A stretch of 10,147 bases of DNA from a bacterium (GCA_030619425.1 JAUXBJ010000027.1:1-10147), one strand, 5' to 3'. Shown: positions 1 through 6,996, counted from the stretch's first letter. Translations and numbers: made by a program. The notes: a model not told the origin generated them from the sequence alone.

Positions 1-203
1 ACACGATCAAGCATTTGATGGGTCGCAGCTTCCGTCTGCTCGCTGATCTTGTCGAGTTGCTCAGTGGCTATCGGAACTTTCTCGCTGGATTCCTTCAGAG
101 GATTTCGCAACTCCTTGAATTTCGTGACGATCTGGTTGACAGAAGCAGCCAGTTCGGTGATTTCTTCCTGAATTCTATACTGCAGTGGTTGGTTCTCAGA
201 CAT
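1..203 (-). CDS. cheZ: CheZ-family CheY-phosphate phosphatase, N-terminal part (cut by left window edge)
   Basis: The first 67 residues of a gene that continues past the left edge. The protein begins MSENQPLQYRIQEEITEL. Near residues 43-67 it has the helix VPIATEQLDKISEQTEAATH followed by QMLDRV, which resembles the start of the CheZ helical hairpin (family knowledge). CheZ speeds the removal of phosphate from CheY-P and so resets the chemotaxis signal in the cytoplasm. The predicted sequence is charged and helical, with no signal peptide. The catalytic Asp/Gln region lies in the missing part, so activity cannot be judged. The ATG is fixed by a perfect AAGGAGG at 209-215, five bases upstream. 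It sits 26 bases after a CheY-like gene, its expected substrate. An unrelated coiled-coil signalling protein is possible but less likely. Confidence 0.75.
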   Translation of the reverse strand, partial: MSENQPLQYRIQEEITELAASVNQIVTKFKELRNPLKESSEKVPIATEQLDKISEQTEAATHQMLDR

Positions 204-229
204 CGTATCCTCCTTGTGCAACAGATCCC

Positions 230-604
230 TCAACCCGCCAGGACCTGCTCAATCTTCTCCTTAAGGGTGTCGGGGGTAAACGGCTTGACAATATAGTTGT
301 TTACCCCGGCCTTCAGGGCCTCCATGATATCGTCCTTCACCGACCGGGTTGTCACCATTAGGATCGGAAGGCTCTTGTATTCACCCATTGATCGCAAGGC
401 CGTGACAAAGGCGAGTCCGTCCATTTCAGGCATATTCCAATCGGTGATCACGAAGTTCACCTTCTCGACTTTCATCTTGGCCAGGGCATCTCGGCCGTCG
501 CTGGCCTCGAGAACATCGCTGAAACCGGCTCTCTTAAGGGTATTGATGATGATGCGCCGCATAGTTGGGCTGTCATCGACCGCAAGTATTTTCAGATCCG
601 CCAC
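230..604 (-). CDS. cheY: CheY-type single-domain response regulator
   Basis: A 124-residue receiver domain with no output domain, the normal CheY size. The acidic pair is D10-D11, the phosphoacceptor is D55 in TDWNMPEMDG, the switch Thr is T85, the aromatic switch residue is Y104 and the conserved Lys is K107 in VKPFT. TDWNMP and the NNYIVKPF end are typical of true chemotaxis CheY proteins. When phosphorylated (normally by CheA) such proteins bind the flagellar switch. The start is GTG: codons read GTG GCG GAT CTG, with AAGGAGG at 609-615 four bases upstream. The neighbours support the call: a CheZ phosphatase starts 26 bases downstream and a second receiver lies 33 bases upstream. Of the four receivers in the window this is the best candidate for the motor-binding CheY. 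Confidence 0.9.
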   Translation of the reverse strand: MADLKILAVDDSPTMRRIIINTLKRAGFSDVLEASDGRDALAKMKVEKVNFVITDWNMPEMDGLAFVTALRSMGEYKSLPILMVTTRSVKDDIMEALKAGVNNYIVKPFTPDTLKEKIEQVLAG

Positions 605-637
605 GCAACCTCCTTTTTGGCTTGGCGCCGAATTCGT

Positions 638-1009
638 CTAGTTCAGGTATTTCGAGACTTCGGTGATCAGAACGGACGCTTTGAACGGCTTCACCAGGTA
701 CGAATCGGCGCCCACTTCCATACCCCGCTCGCGATCATCGTCACCGTCCTCGGATGACAGGATGATAATCGGCGTATCGGCGTGCTTCTGGTTTTGCCGG
801 AGAACTTCTATCAGACCATATCCATCCAGGTTCGGCATGTTCAGGTCGGTGATAACCAGGCTGACCTCATCCGACAGGTTGGATATCTTTTCGATGGCAT
901 CCATTCCGTCACAGGCGGTGATGACATCGTATCCGCTTTTCTTGAGCGAAAATGATACGAATTTCACCACCGTCGGAGAGTCATCTACAACCATTATTTT
1001 GAGTGCCAT
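638..1009 (-). CDS. Single-domain response regulator, CheY-like
   Basis: A 123-residue stand-alone receiver. All key residues are present: acidic pair D9-D10, phosphoacceptor D55 in ITDLNMPNLDG, Ser/Thr switch S85 in ILSSE, aromatic Y104 and Lys K107 in LVKPF. It lacks any DNA-binding or enzymatic output, so it must act by protein contact or as a phosphate sink. It differs from the next gene in carrying TDLNMP rather than TDWNMP and SSEDGDDD after the switch residue, so the two are paralogues of different type and not a recent duplication. The ATG is preceded only by a weak purine run (AAGAAACT). It lies 31 bases after cheR and 33 bases before the cheY gene. Which of the two receivers serves the flagellar motor cannot be decided from sequence alone. 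Confidence 0.87.
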   Translation of the reverse strand: MALKIMVVDDSPTVVKFVSFSLKKSGYDVITACDGMDAIEKISNLSDEVSLVITDLNMPNLDGYGLIEVLRQNQKHADTPIIILSSEDGDDDRERGMEVGADSYLVKPFKASVLITEVSKYLN

Positions 1010-1040
1010 AGTTTCTTATTCCGTATATGTTCAGTTGCTG

Positions 1041-2042
1041 CTATTTTTTCACCGTCATAGGCTTTATCTTGCTCAGTAAGTCCATTGCGCGGCGGGCGCC
1101 ACCCGCAGTATCAGTACCTGAAGGTCCCCTTTTGGCAGTGGCGGACTTGAGCGGAATGCCTGGCTTTGTCTGGGTCGTGGTCCCCACGGATTCCTTTTGG
1201 TAGACCAGTGCGTTTTTGAGATACACCAGCTTGAACGCTTTGGAGATGCTGTGTAGCGTCTCCGCGTGGCCGATGTAAAAGTACCCGTTGGGTTGCAAAC
1301 TGTTGTAGAAGCCGCGGACTATCTGACGTTTGACTTCGTCGGAAAAGTAAATCATCACATTGCGGCAGAAGATGGCGTCAAACCCGGAGTGCATCGACAT
1401 CTGGCGGGGTTCATTGAGATTGATGTGCGAAAACCTGACCAACGATTTGATATCCTGTTTCACCCGATAGAAATCGCCGATCTTCTCGAAGAAGCGATCG
1501 AGTATGGTCGGCTTGACGTTGCGCAAAGTAATGCCGCTGTACTCACCCTTACGGGCTTTCGACAAGACCTCTTCGGAGATGTCGTTGGCAATAATCTCGA
1601 CTTTCCATCCCGCTATACTGCCGAGTTTCTCAAGAATCATCATAGCCAAAGTGTACGGTTCCTCGCCGGTTGAACATCCGGCCGACCAGACCTTAATGCT
1701 GTTTGTCCCATTGCCCTGAGACTTCTCCTTGATCATCAACGGCAGGACCTCTGCGGAGAACGACAACAACTGAGGTTCATTGCGAAAGAAACTGGTCTCG
1801 TTAGTGGTAACCAGATTCATCAGTTCCTTGAACTCTCTCAGCGATGTGTCGTACTTGACATGGTAGAAGTAGTCGCGATAGCTCTTGATTCCCAGATCGG
1901 TCATACGCCTGACCAACCGGTTTTTCAACAGATACATTTTGTTTTCAGCAAAGAAAATGCCGCTTTTCTCGTGAATGAAGTCTCGAATCATCTCGAATTC
2001 TTCACGCGCCATTTCCGGTTCAGCTGAGGACGATGTCAGCAT
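1041..2042 (-). CDS. cheR: CheR chemotaxis protein-glutamate O-methyltransferase
   Basis: A 333-residue CheR, which moves methyl groups from S-adenosylmethionine to glutamates of chemoreceptors for adaptation. The N-terminal helical domain covers about residues 10-80 and ends in the family signature TTNETSFFRN (79-88). The SAM-binding motif VWSAGCSTGEEPYTLAM is at 118-134, ANDIS at 152-156, FSHINLNEP at 204-212, FDAIFCRNVMIYF at 221-233 and the late PNGYFYIGHAE strand at 251-261. From about residue 286 to the end is a 48-residue low-complexity tail rich in Thr, Lys, Gly and Ala, ending in a basic SKIKPMTVKK stretch. That tail is longer than in classical CheR. The ATG follows AGGGTGG. No cheB accompanies it in the window, so the demethylating partner lies elsewhere or is absent. 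It is set between two pairs of receivers. Confidence 0.93.
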   Translation of the reverse strand: MLTSSSAEPEMAREEFEMIRDFIHEKSGIFFAENKMYLLKNRLVRRMTDLGIKSYRDYFYHVKYDTSLREFKELMNLVTTNETSFFRNEPQLLSFSAEVLPLMIKEKSQGNGTNSIKVWSAGCSTGEEPYTLAMMILEKLGSIAGWKVEIIANDISEEVLSKARKGEYSGITLRNVKPTILDRFFEKIGDFYRVKQDIKSLVRFSHINLNEPRQMSMHSGFDAIFCRNVMIYFSDEVKRQIVRGFYNSLQPNGYFYIGHAETLHSISKAFKLVYLKNALVYQKESVGTTTQTKPGIPLKSATAKRGPSGTDTAGGARRAMDLLSKIKPMTVKK

Positions 2043-2103
2043 TTTCCACCCTTTTATAATCTACGACGCCATTACAGGATTCAGTCGAAGAAGCCGTTCC
2101 ACT

Positions 2104-2571
2104 TCAGTCCTGAGAGATCAAGTTCGTCACGGCCCCGGAATCCCTTGTTGTGTCTTTACAGTTTCTGAAAGCTTCATCCACCAGCCGTCGATTGCGCTGT
2201 ACAGCCCGATGGACAGCCGTCTTCAGTTCATCCAATTCAAACGGTTTGACTACGAAATCACAAGCTCCCCGCCGCATTGCTTTGATAACCGATTTCACCG
2301 TGGGGCAACCGGTCATGACTATCACACTCAAAGATGGACGGATATCAAGTAATTCGGGAAGAATCTCCAGACCGCTCTCGTCGGGCAACATGTCATCAAG
2401 CAGCAGAACCCCAAAAGCGGTCTCGGTCACCTGCGACAGCGTACTGCCGGCGTCGTCGGCAACGGAGACATCATACCCGAGGTGCGAAAGGTAGTCACTC
2501 AGATCATTTCTGATGTCCGGTTCATCATCAGTAATCAGAACCCGAGGGCGCATTGCGTCGGCTGTGCTCAT
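2104..2571 (-). CDS. Receiver-only response regulator with C-terminal helical tail (NtrC-type receiver)
   Basis: A 155-residue protein with one receiver domain (about residues 9-125). Acidic pair D15-D16, phosphoacceptor D59 in LLLDDMLPDESG (aligned by the Pro four residues on), T87 in VIVMTG, and K109 in VVKPF. The MTGCPTVKSVIKAMRRGACDFVVKPF-type end resembles receivers of NtrC/sigma-54 regulators (family knowledge), but no AAA+ or DNA-binding domain follows. There is instead a tail of about 30 residues starting RNRRLVDEAF, like the linker of such regulators, then a polar end. Its ATG overlaps the stop of the preceding receiver gene as ATGA, so the two are likely translationally coupled. Its partner kinase is not in the window. 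It may be a signalling adaptor or a shortened regulator. Confidence 0.85.
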   Translation of the reverse strand: MSTADAMRPRVLITDDEPDIRNDLSDYLSHLGYDVSVADDAGSTLSQVTETAFGVLLLDDMLPDESGLEILPELLDIRPSLSVIVMTGCPTVKSVIKAMRRGACDFVVKPFELDELKTAVHRAVQRNRRLVDEAFRNCKDTTRDSGAVTNLISQD

Positions 2572-2951
2572 GCCGTTTCCTCATCCTCCCTGGGCAGGTG
2601 TGATTCCACCCGCTTGTACAGTTCGTTAACATTGAACGGCTTGGTGATATAGTCGGCGACTTTGTTGCGCAAGGCCGAGACTGCTGATTCAACCGAAGGA
2701 TAGCCTGTCATTATTACCACCGGTATACCGGGAAAACTCTTTCGCACCTGACCGGTAAGCGCCATCCCATCCATAGCCGGCATTCGCAGATCGGTCAGGA
2801 GAACATCAACTTTCTTCTCTTCCAGGATTTCCAGAGCTTGCTCACCGCTTTCCGCTACCGCGATATCCCACCCCTGGTCCTGGAAGAAATCGTAGAGCAG
2901 ATCCCTGATCAGCAGTTCGTCATCGACCACCAGTATTGACGGATGTTCCAT
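2568..2951 (-). CDS. Receiver-only response regulator
   Basis: A 127-residue stand-alone receiver. Acidic pair D10-D11, phosphoacceptor D54 in LLTDLRMPAMDG, switch Thr T82 in VVIMTGYPS, aromatic Y101 and conserved Lys K104 in ITKPFNV. All residues for phosphorylation and switching are therefore present. MTGYPSVESA is typical of receivers from NtrC-like and hybrid-kinase proteins, but the protein stops soon after the last helix with an acidic REDEETA end and has no output domain. The ATG shares one base with the stop of the HEAT-repeat gene (TGATG), and its own stop overlaps the next receiver's ATG. This tight arrangement suggests the HEAT protein and the two receivers are made together and may act together; that is inference. 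The substrate kinase and target are unknown. Confidence 0.87.
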   Translation of the reverse strand: MEHPSILVVDDELLIRDLLYDFFQDQGWDIAVAESGEQALEILEEKKVDVLLTDLRMPAMDGMALTGQVRKSFPGIPVVIMTGYPSVESAVSALRNKVADYITKPFNVNELYKRVESHLPREDEETA

Positions 2952-4858
2952 CAGACAGTTCCTTCCAGTTCGGACATAGCGGCCTTAGCGGCCTGCACCA
3001 CATCATCGTTCTTATCGCCACCGAGTTGCCGCAGGCGCGGAATCGCCTCTCGGCACTCCATCTTCGCCAGCGCCTTGGCAGCCGCAATGCGGATGATATC
3101 CTGATCATCGTCCAGGTGTGGCAGTATATACTGGGCATGGTTCTCGATGCCCAATTCGCCGATGGCGTTGATAGTGTGGAAACGTACCCAGACATCCACG
3201 TCATCAAGCAAGGCCCGAATGTCATTGACCGCCATCGGTCCCCTGACCTCGATCAGGGCGGTGACGGCGGCTTTGCGCACGGCCGGACTCTCGTCGGAAA
3301 GAGCCAAGACCAGCGGCTGTATATCGGTCACGGACTTGATGCGTCCCAGAGACACGACGGCCAGCTTTCTGACCGATGCATCGGGATGGTTGACAGCTCC
3401 CAATAGCGGTCCCACCACATCGGCATCGCCGATCATACCTAACGCCGATACGGCCAGTCGTTGACGCTCCAACTCCTCGTGGTGCAGGTCCTTGGTAAAG
3501 CGCGAGACTACGCGCGGGGTGCCAACCACGATCAGCGCCCCCATGGCGGCTTGACGCACGTCTGAGTACCGGTCTTCCAACCCGTCAAAAAGAAAGTCTA
3601 TCTCATTTTCATCAGCCAGCCAGCCGAGGGCGGCGTAGGCAGTCGACCGAACATGGCCGACGGCGTCACCAGCCAGTTTCTTCAGGATCGGGATGGCGCC
3701 GGTGTATCCTGAGATGCCAAGCAGGTGCGCTATCTTCTGCCTGATATCAGGTTCGGAGTCATCGGCAAAGCTCAACAGACGCTCGGCGATTTCATCATCG
3801 ATGGACTGTCGAATAGCCTCCAGCACCGTCAGCTTTCCGACTGTCGAGATGGTGGCAAACTTGTCCAGCATAGCAGTTGCTGCGGTCGGACCAGCATCGA
3901 CCAGGATATCCGAGATACGCTGTCGATCGTCCTCCTCGACAGATTCGAGAACATCCAGGAGTGACGACAGAACATCGGCGCCATACCAATGGGTCAGCCG
4001 ACTGAGCGTGAATTCGGTGATTTTGCGATTGCGGTTTCTTATGCCGTCGAAGAGAAATCCGCTGAACTGATCAAGGGGCAGATCGCAATCGATCCTGTCG
4101 TTGTTTTGCAGACTCACGTTTATGACAGCCATCAGAGCTGTTTCCGCAATAGTGCGGTCATCGGACTGGACAATCGACATCAGGCGCGGCACCGAGTCTT
4201 TCTGTCCGATGTTTCCTATTGCCTCCAACACGGCAAACTTAACCATGGGATCATCGGTTTCCATAAACTCGTACAGCTTCTCCAGAGCTGACGGATCGCC
4301 GATCTTACCCAGCGCCTCGGCTGCCTGCAGTTGGGCATCCTCCACGTTTTCGAAGGCGCCGATAAGAGCCGGCACAGCTTCTTTTGAGCCGATCTCACCC
4401 AGCGCTTCTGCGGCTGAACCGGCCACGTTGGCGTTTTCGTCCCACAGTTTGCGACATAGTTGGTCCACCGCCGCCGGATCTTTGATCATACCAAGTACAT
4501 CGACGATGAACTTTCGGATGTCGTAATCCTCGTTGTCTATGTCATCCAGCAGGGCCGGCACGGCTTCACCACCAATCTTGACGAGTATTTCGGCGGCCAG
4601 ATTGCGCGTACCGATATCGGCATGACCGAGAAACCTCACCAGCAATTGGGCAGTCGTGTCTCCTTTCATCTGGGCCAGAAGGTCGGCGGCCAGTTCCCTG
4701 ATCCCCATATCCGGATCTTCCAAAGCCATCACTAGCCCAGCCACCGCCTCGTCGGCGTCGTATGAGCCCAGATTACGAACCGCCTCTTCGCGCTCGTAGA
4801 AGTCAGGCGACTGCAGCCGTGTCAGCAGTTCGGCTATCTGATCAATAGCAGTACTCAT
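2951..4858 (-). CDS. HEAT-repeat protein (about 20 repeats), probable scaffold
   Basis: A 635-residue soluble protein built almost wholly of HEAT repeats of the PBS-lyase type. A recurring helix of the form R-x-x-A-x-x-x-L-G-x-I appears at a near-constant 31-residue step, starting near residues 23, 54, 85, 115, 146, 177, 207, 238, then 314, 342, 373, 404, 435, 467, 497, 528, 559, 590 and 621. A less regular stretch at about 250-310 splits it into two solenoid halves. There is no signal peptide, membrane segment or catalytic motif. HEAT solenoids usually bind other proteins, so a scaffold or sensor-binding role is likely, but the partner is not shown. The ATG follows AAGGGA five bases upstream. 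It sits between the STAS antagonist gene (29 bases) and two receivers, the first overlapping its stop by one base. A phycobilin-lyase role is unlikely given the context. Confidence 0.85.
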   Translation of the reverse strand: MSTAIDQIAELLTRLQSPDFYEREEAVRNLGSYDADEAVAGLVMALEDPDMGIRELAADLLAQMKGDTTAQLLVRFLGHADIGTRNLAAEILVKIGGEAVPALLDDIDNEDYDIRKFIVDVLGMIKDPAAVDQLCRKLWDENANVAGSAAEALGEIGSKEAVPALIGAFENVEDAQLQAAEALGKIGDPSALEKLYEFMETDDPMVKFAVLEAIGNIGQKDSVPRLMSIVQSDDRTIAETALMAVINVSLQNNDRIDCDLPLDQFSGFLFDGIRNRNRKITEFTLSRLTHWYGADVLSSLLDVLESVEEDDRQRISDILVDAGPTAATAMLDKFATISTVGKLTVLEAIRQSIDDEIAERLLSFADDSEPDIRQKIAHLLGISGYTGAIPILKKLAGDAVGHVRSTAYAALGWLADENEIDFLFDGLEDRYSDVRQAAMGALIVVGTPRVVSRFTKDLHHEELERQRLAVSALGMIGDADVVGPLLGAVNHPDASVRKLAVVSLGRIKSVTDIQPLVLALSDESPAVRKAAVTALIEVRGPMAVNDIRALLDDVDVWVRFHTINAIGELGIENHAQYILPHLDDDQDIIRIAAAKALAKMECREAIPRLRQLGGDKNDDVVQAAKAAMSELEGTV

Positions 4859-4875
4859 TGAGTTCCCTTATTCGT

Positions 4876-4887
4876 GAATTCGAATTC
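4876..4887. repeat. 12-base perfect palindrome between the STAS and HEAT genes
   Basis: GAATTCGAATTC reads the same on both strands and fills the gap right after the STAS stop codon, 18 bases before the HEAT start. There is no spacer and no T-run, so it is not a terminator. It could be a protein-binding site, or chance. Confidence 0.4.
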
Positions 4888-5238
4888 TCAGCCGGCATTA
4901 ACCGTCTGGTACGAATTCAATGCTTCCTCCTGGCTGACGAATATCTCAAAAATGTGCGACAACTGGGTGATGTCGAATATTTCCTGGACGTAACTGGCCA
5001 GGTTGGACAACGTCAACCGCCCTTTGCGAAGTCGTATCTCCTTCATAAGGGACACCAGCGCCCCTAATCCCGAACTGTTGATGAACTCGACCTCGGCTAG
5101 ATTGAGATGGATGTTGGTTTTCTCATCCTCAAAGAGTTTCTTGACCTGTTCCTTCAGCAACGATCCGCTGGAGAGGTCCAACCTGCCCTTAAGGCTCAGT
5201 ATTGCCACGCCGTTGGCTTCCGTCAGGTTGATTTCCAT
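4888..5238 (-). CDS. rsbV: STAS-domain anti-anti-sigma factor (RsbV/SpoIIAA-like)
   Basis: A 116-residue single STAS domain, the usual size for anti-sigma factor antagonists. It opens with the typical strand MEINLTEANGVAILSLKGRLD. The phosphorylation loop is FINSSGLGAL at about residues 52-61, where S55 matches the Ser that the partner kinase phosphorylates in SpoIIAA/RsbV (family knowledge). The Asp usually before that Ser is Asn here. When unphosphorylated such proteins bind the anti-sigma kinase and free its client; the upstream phosphatase would remove the phosphate. A clear GGAGG lies five bases before the ATG (5244-5248). The gene follows the kinase gene by 31 bases and precedes the HEAT gene by 29. 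Which client is released is unknown, as no sigma factor gene is in the window. Confidence 0.88.
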   Translation of the reverse strand: MEINLTEANGVAILSLKGRLDLSSGSLLKEQVKKLFEDEKTNIHLNLAEVEFINSSGLGALVSLMKEIRLRKGRLTLSNLASYVQEIFDITQLSHIFEIFVSQEEALNSYQTVNAG

Positions 5239-5269
5239 GTTATCCTCCGTTAGGCTCCTTAATATCCAC

Positions 5270-5692
5270 TCACGTTATTTGCGCTATCGATTTTCGTACT
5301 AGTTGCACGGTAACTTTCAAGCCACCATTCTCGATCTGTTCAAACTTTACATTATCAGCACAGTACATCATCAACCTCACGCCACGGCCTCCCTCCGAAA
5401 GGAGATCTGTCTCGCGTGGCGACTGAATCTTCTTAAGCCCCTCTTGGCCTTGGTCAATTATATCGGCAGAGAGATCGTCTTCATTAATGCAAAGCTGCAC
5501 CCTGATCGTCTTTTTCGGGTTGAGTTCGTTGCCGTGAATCAGGGCATTGGTGAATGCTTCAGAGACGGCCAGCATGAATTTGCGCTGCTCACCCGGCGAA
5601 ACCAGATTGTCTTCGAGGATCGCCTGTAACCGCTCCAACATAGCCTCCCCAGAGGCGGTGACCGAAGAAAACTCCCATTGGTAACAAGACAT
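5270..5692 (-). CDS. rsbW: Anti-sigma factor serine kinase (RsbW/SpoIIAB-like HATPase)
   Basis: A GHKL-type ATPase of about 140 residues, the usual size for RsbW-like kinases, which bind a client protein or phosphorylate a STAS antagonist. Counting from a TTG two codons upstream (5698), the N-box is AVSEAFTNALIHGNELNP with N51 as the metal-binding Asn, the G1 box is DQGQEG (82-87), and the glycine-rich ATP lid is EGGRGVRLM (102-110). All ATP-binding elements are therefore present and the kinase is probably active. The ATG at 5692 is preferred: AAGGTGG at 5700-5706 is seven bases away from it but only one base from the TTG, which is too near. The SpoIIE stop at 5697-5695 lies just upstream, so the two genes are probably coupled. 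The STAS gene follows at once. Confidence 0.88.
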   Translation of the reverse strand: MSCYQWEFSSVTASGEAMLERLQAILEDNLVSPGEQRKFMLAVSEAFTNALIHGNELNPKKTIRVQLCINEDDLSADIIDQGQEGLKKIQSPRETDLLSEGGRGVRLMMYCADNVKFEQIENGGLKVTVQLVRKSIAQIT

Positions 5693-5694
5693 GC

Positions 5695-6996
5695 TCAATC
5701 CACCTTGACCTGAAGAATGGTGAAGTCATCGTGGGTATCTTCACCGGCGCCTTCACTGAAGCGGTCGACCCAATCTTTGACTTTGGCGCAGAACTCCTTT
5801 GGGGAAAGCCCGATTTCCGCTGAGAAGACCTGCTCGGCCCGCTCACGCCCGAAGAGATTGTTCTCGGCGTCGGTTGCCTCAGTCAGGCCATCGGTAAAGA
5901 GGAACAGCCTGTCACCCGGGCGGAGTTGTTGCTCCCCCTGCTTGAAGGCAACACCTGGAAACTGTCCCACTATTGGTCCACCCTCGGTCAATTCACATAT
6001 CTTTTTCTCCTGGCCATCCCAGAACAGCCCAGGCATGTGACCGGCGTTGCAGAAGGTGAGTCGCCGATCGACCAGATTGAACCGACAGAAGAAAAGGGTG
6101 ACGAACATCTCCCGCTCCTTAATGATCTCATGAGCCAGGATGTCGTTGAGCAACGCGGCCAGTGACGACATGGAAATATCCGATTGGGCGCGGATGATTG
6201 ATTTGATTATCCCGGCTGCAGCCGACATGACCAGCGCCGCCGGCACACCTTTGTTGGAGACGTCGCCGATCACAACCACGAAATGCGAATCATCGATTCG
6301 GATAACGTCGTAGAAATCACCGCCCACTTCGCGCGCCGGATAGTACATCGCCCCGATATCGACACCGTCGATGCTATCGATATCCTGCGGCAGAATGGTC
6401 TCCTGAATCTGCTTGGCAATCACCATCTCCTGGTCAACCTTTTGCCTGGTCAGTTTGTCCTTGACCAGATTAGAATTGTCGATGGCCACCGCAACGAAAC
6501 TCAGAAGCATCTCCAGAATTTCTTTATCCTCATTGGAATAGAGGCTGCCATCCGATTTGTTGACGATTACCATCACACCGTGGCACTGCTTGGCCGTCTG
6601 GATTGGTACGCTGATGATCGACTGGACCATGAAACCGTCCTCAGCCTTGAGGTCGAGTTCGTTGAGGACAACCGTTTCGCGTTTCTTGAAGCAATAGCTG
6701 GGCAGGTCCATATCGTCAAGATACATGAGAGACCTGGCGAACTCTTCGTTGACTCCCCACGATATTTCGACCTTGAGTTCGCCTTCAGCTTGAAGCATTA
6801 TCAGACCAACTTCACCATCGACTATTTGCAGGGCCATGTCCATAACAACCGAAAGCACCGCCTTGATCTCCTGGATCGAGGTGATCACCGCCCCCATCGT
6901 GGCCAAATCACGCAACTGCGCGCGGGTTCTTTCGAGTCGCGTTTGCAACTCGAGGAGTGTGTCCGGCTGTTCGGTCAAAGACGCCATACAGTTCAT
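5695..6996 (-). CDS. rsbU: GAF-domain PP2C/SpoIIE serine phosphatase (RsbU-like)
   Basis: A 433-residue cytoplasmic phosphatase expected to remove phosphate from the STAS protein and so start the partner switch. Residues about 10-35 look like a coiled coil, about 35-180 form a GAF sensor domain, 180-202 a helical linker, and 205-433 the SpoIIE/PP2C domain. The catalytic metal-binding acidic residues are all visible: D227 in VGGDFYD, D245 in IGDVSNKG, D369 in FTDGLTEATD and D423/D424 in HDDFTIL. NAGHMPG is at 317-323. The GAF ligand is unknown. There are no membrane segments, so the signal comes from inside the cell or a partner. The ATG at 6996 has no recognisable ribosome-binding site, and another Met lies at residue 4. 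A TAA closes the frame upstream. It is the first gene of the signalling block. Confidence 0.92.
   Translation of the reverse strand: MNCMASLTEQPDTLLELQTRLERTRAQLRDLATMGAVITSIQEIKAVLSVVMDMALQIVDGEVGLIMLQAEGELKVEISWGVNEEFARSLMYLDDMDLPSYCFKKRETVVLNELDLKAEDGFMVQSIISVPIQTAKQCHGVMVIVNKSDGSLYSNEDKEILEMLLSFVAVAIDNSNLVKDKLTRQKVDQEMVIAKQIQETILPQDIDSIDGVDIGAMYYPAREVGGDFYDVIRIDDSHFVVVIGDVSNKGVPAALVMSAAAGIIKSIIRAQSDISMSSLAALLNDILAHEIIKEREMFVTLFFCRFNLVDRRLTFCNAGHMPGLFWDGQEKKICELTEGGPIVGQFPGVAFKQGEQQLRPGDRLFLFTDGLTEATDAENNLFGRERAEQVFSAEIGLSPKEFCAKVKDWVDRFSEGAGEDTHDDFTILQVKVD
5700..5706 (-). promoter_or_regulatory. Ribosome-binding site deciding the rsbW start
   Basis: Minus-strand AAGGTGG, one mismatch from AAGGAGG. 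It is seven bases from the ATG at 5692 and one base from the in-frame TTG at 5698, which favours the ATG. Confidence 0.6.

Noticed and set aside
1266..1673. A 135-codon plus-strand open frame opposite cheR
   Set aside because: It lies entirely inside the conserved CheR catalytic domain on the other strand and has no domain of its own.
2043..2103. A promoter in the 61-base gap before cheR
   Set aside because: An AT-rich TAGATTATAA stretch looks like a -10 box, but no -35 element is found at a normal distance, so it is not claimed.
3693..4070. A 125-codon plus-strand open frame rich in Ser opposite the HEAT gene
   Set aside because: The Ser-rich make-up and its regular pattern follow from the antisense of the HEAT repeats; there is no support for expression.
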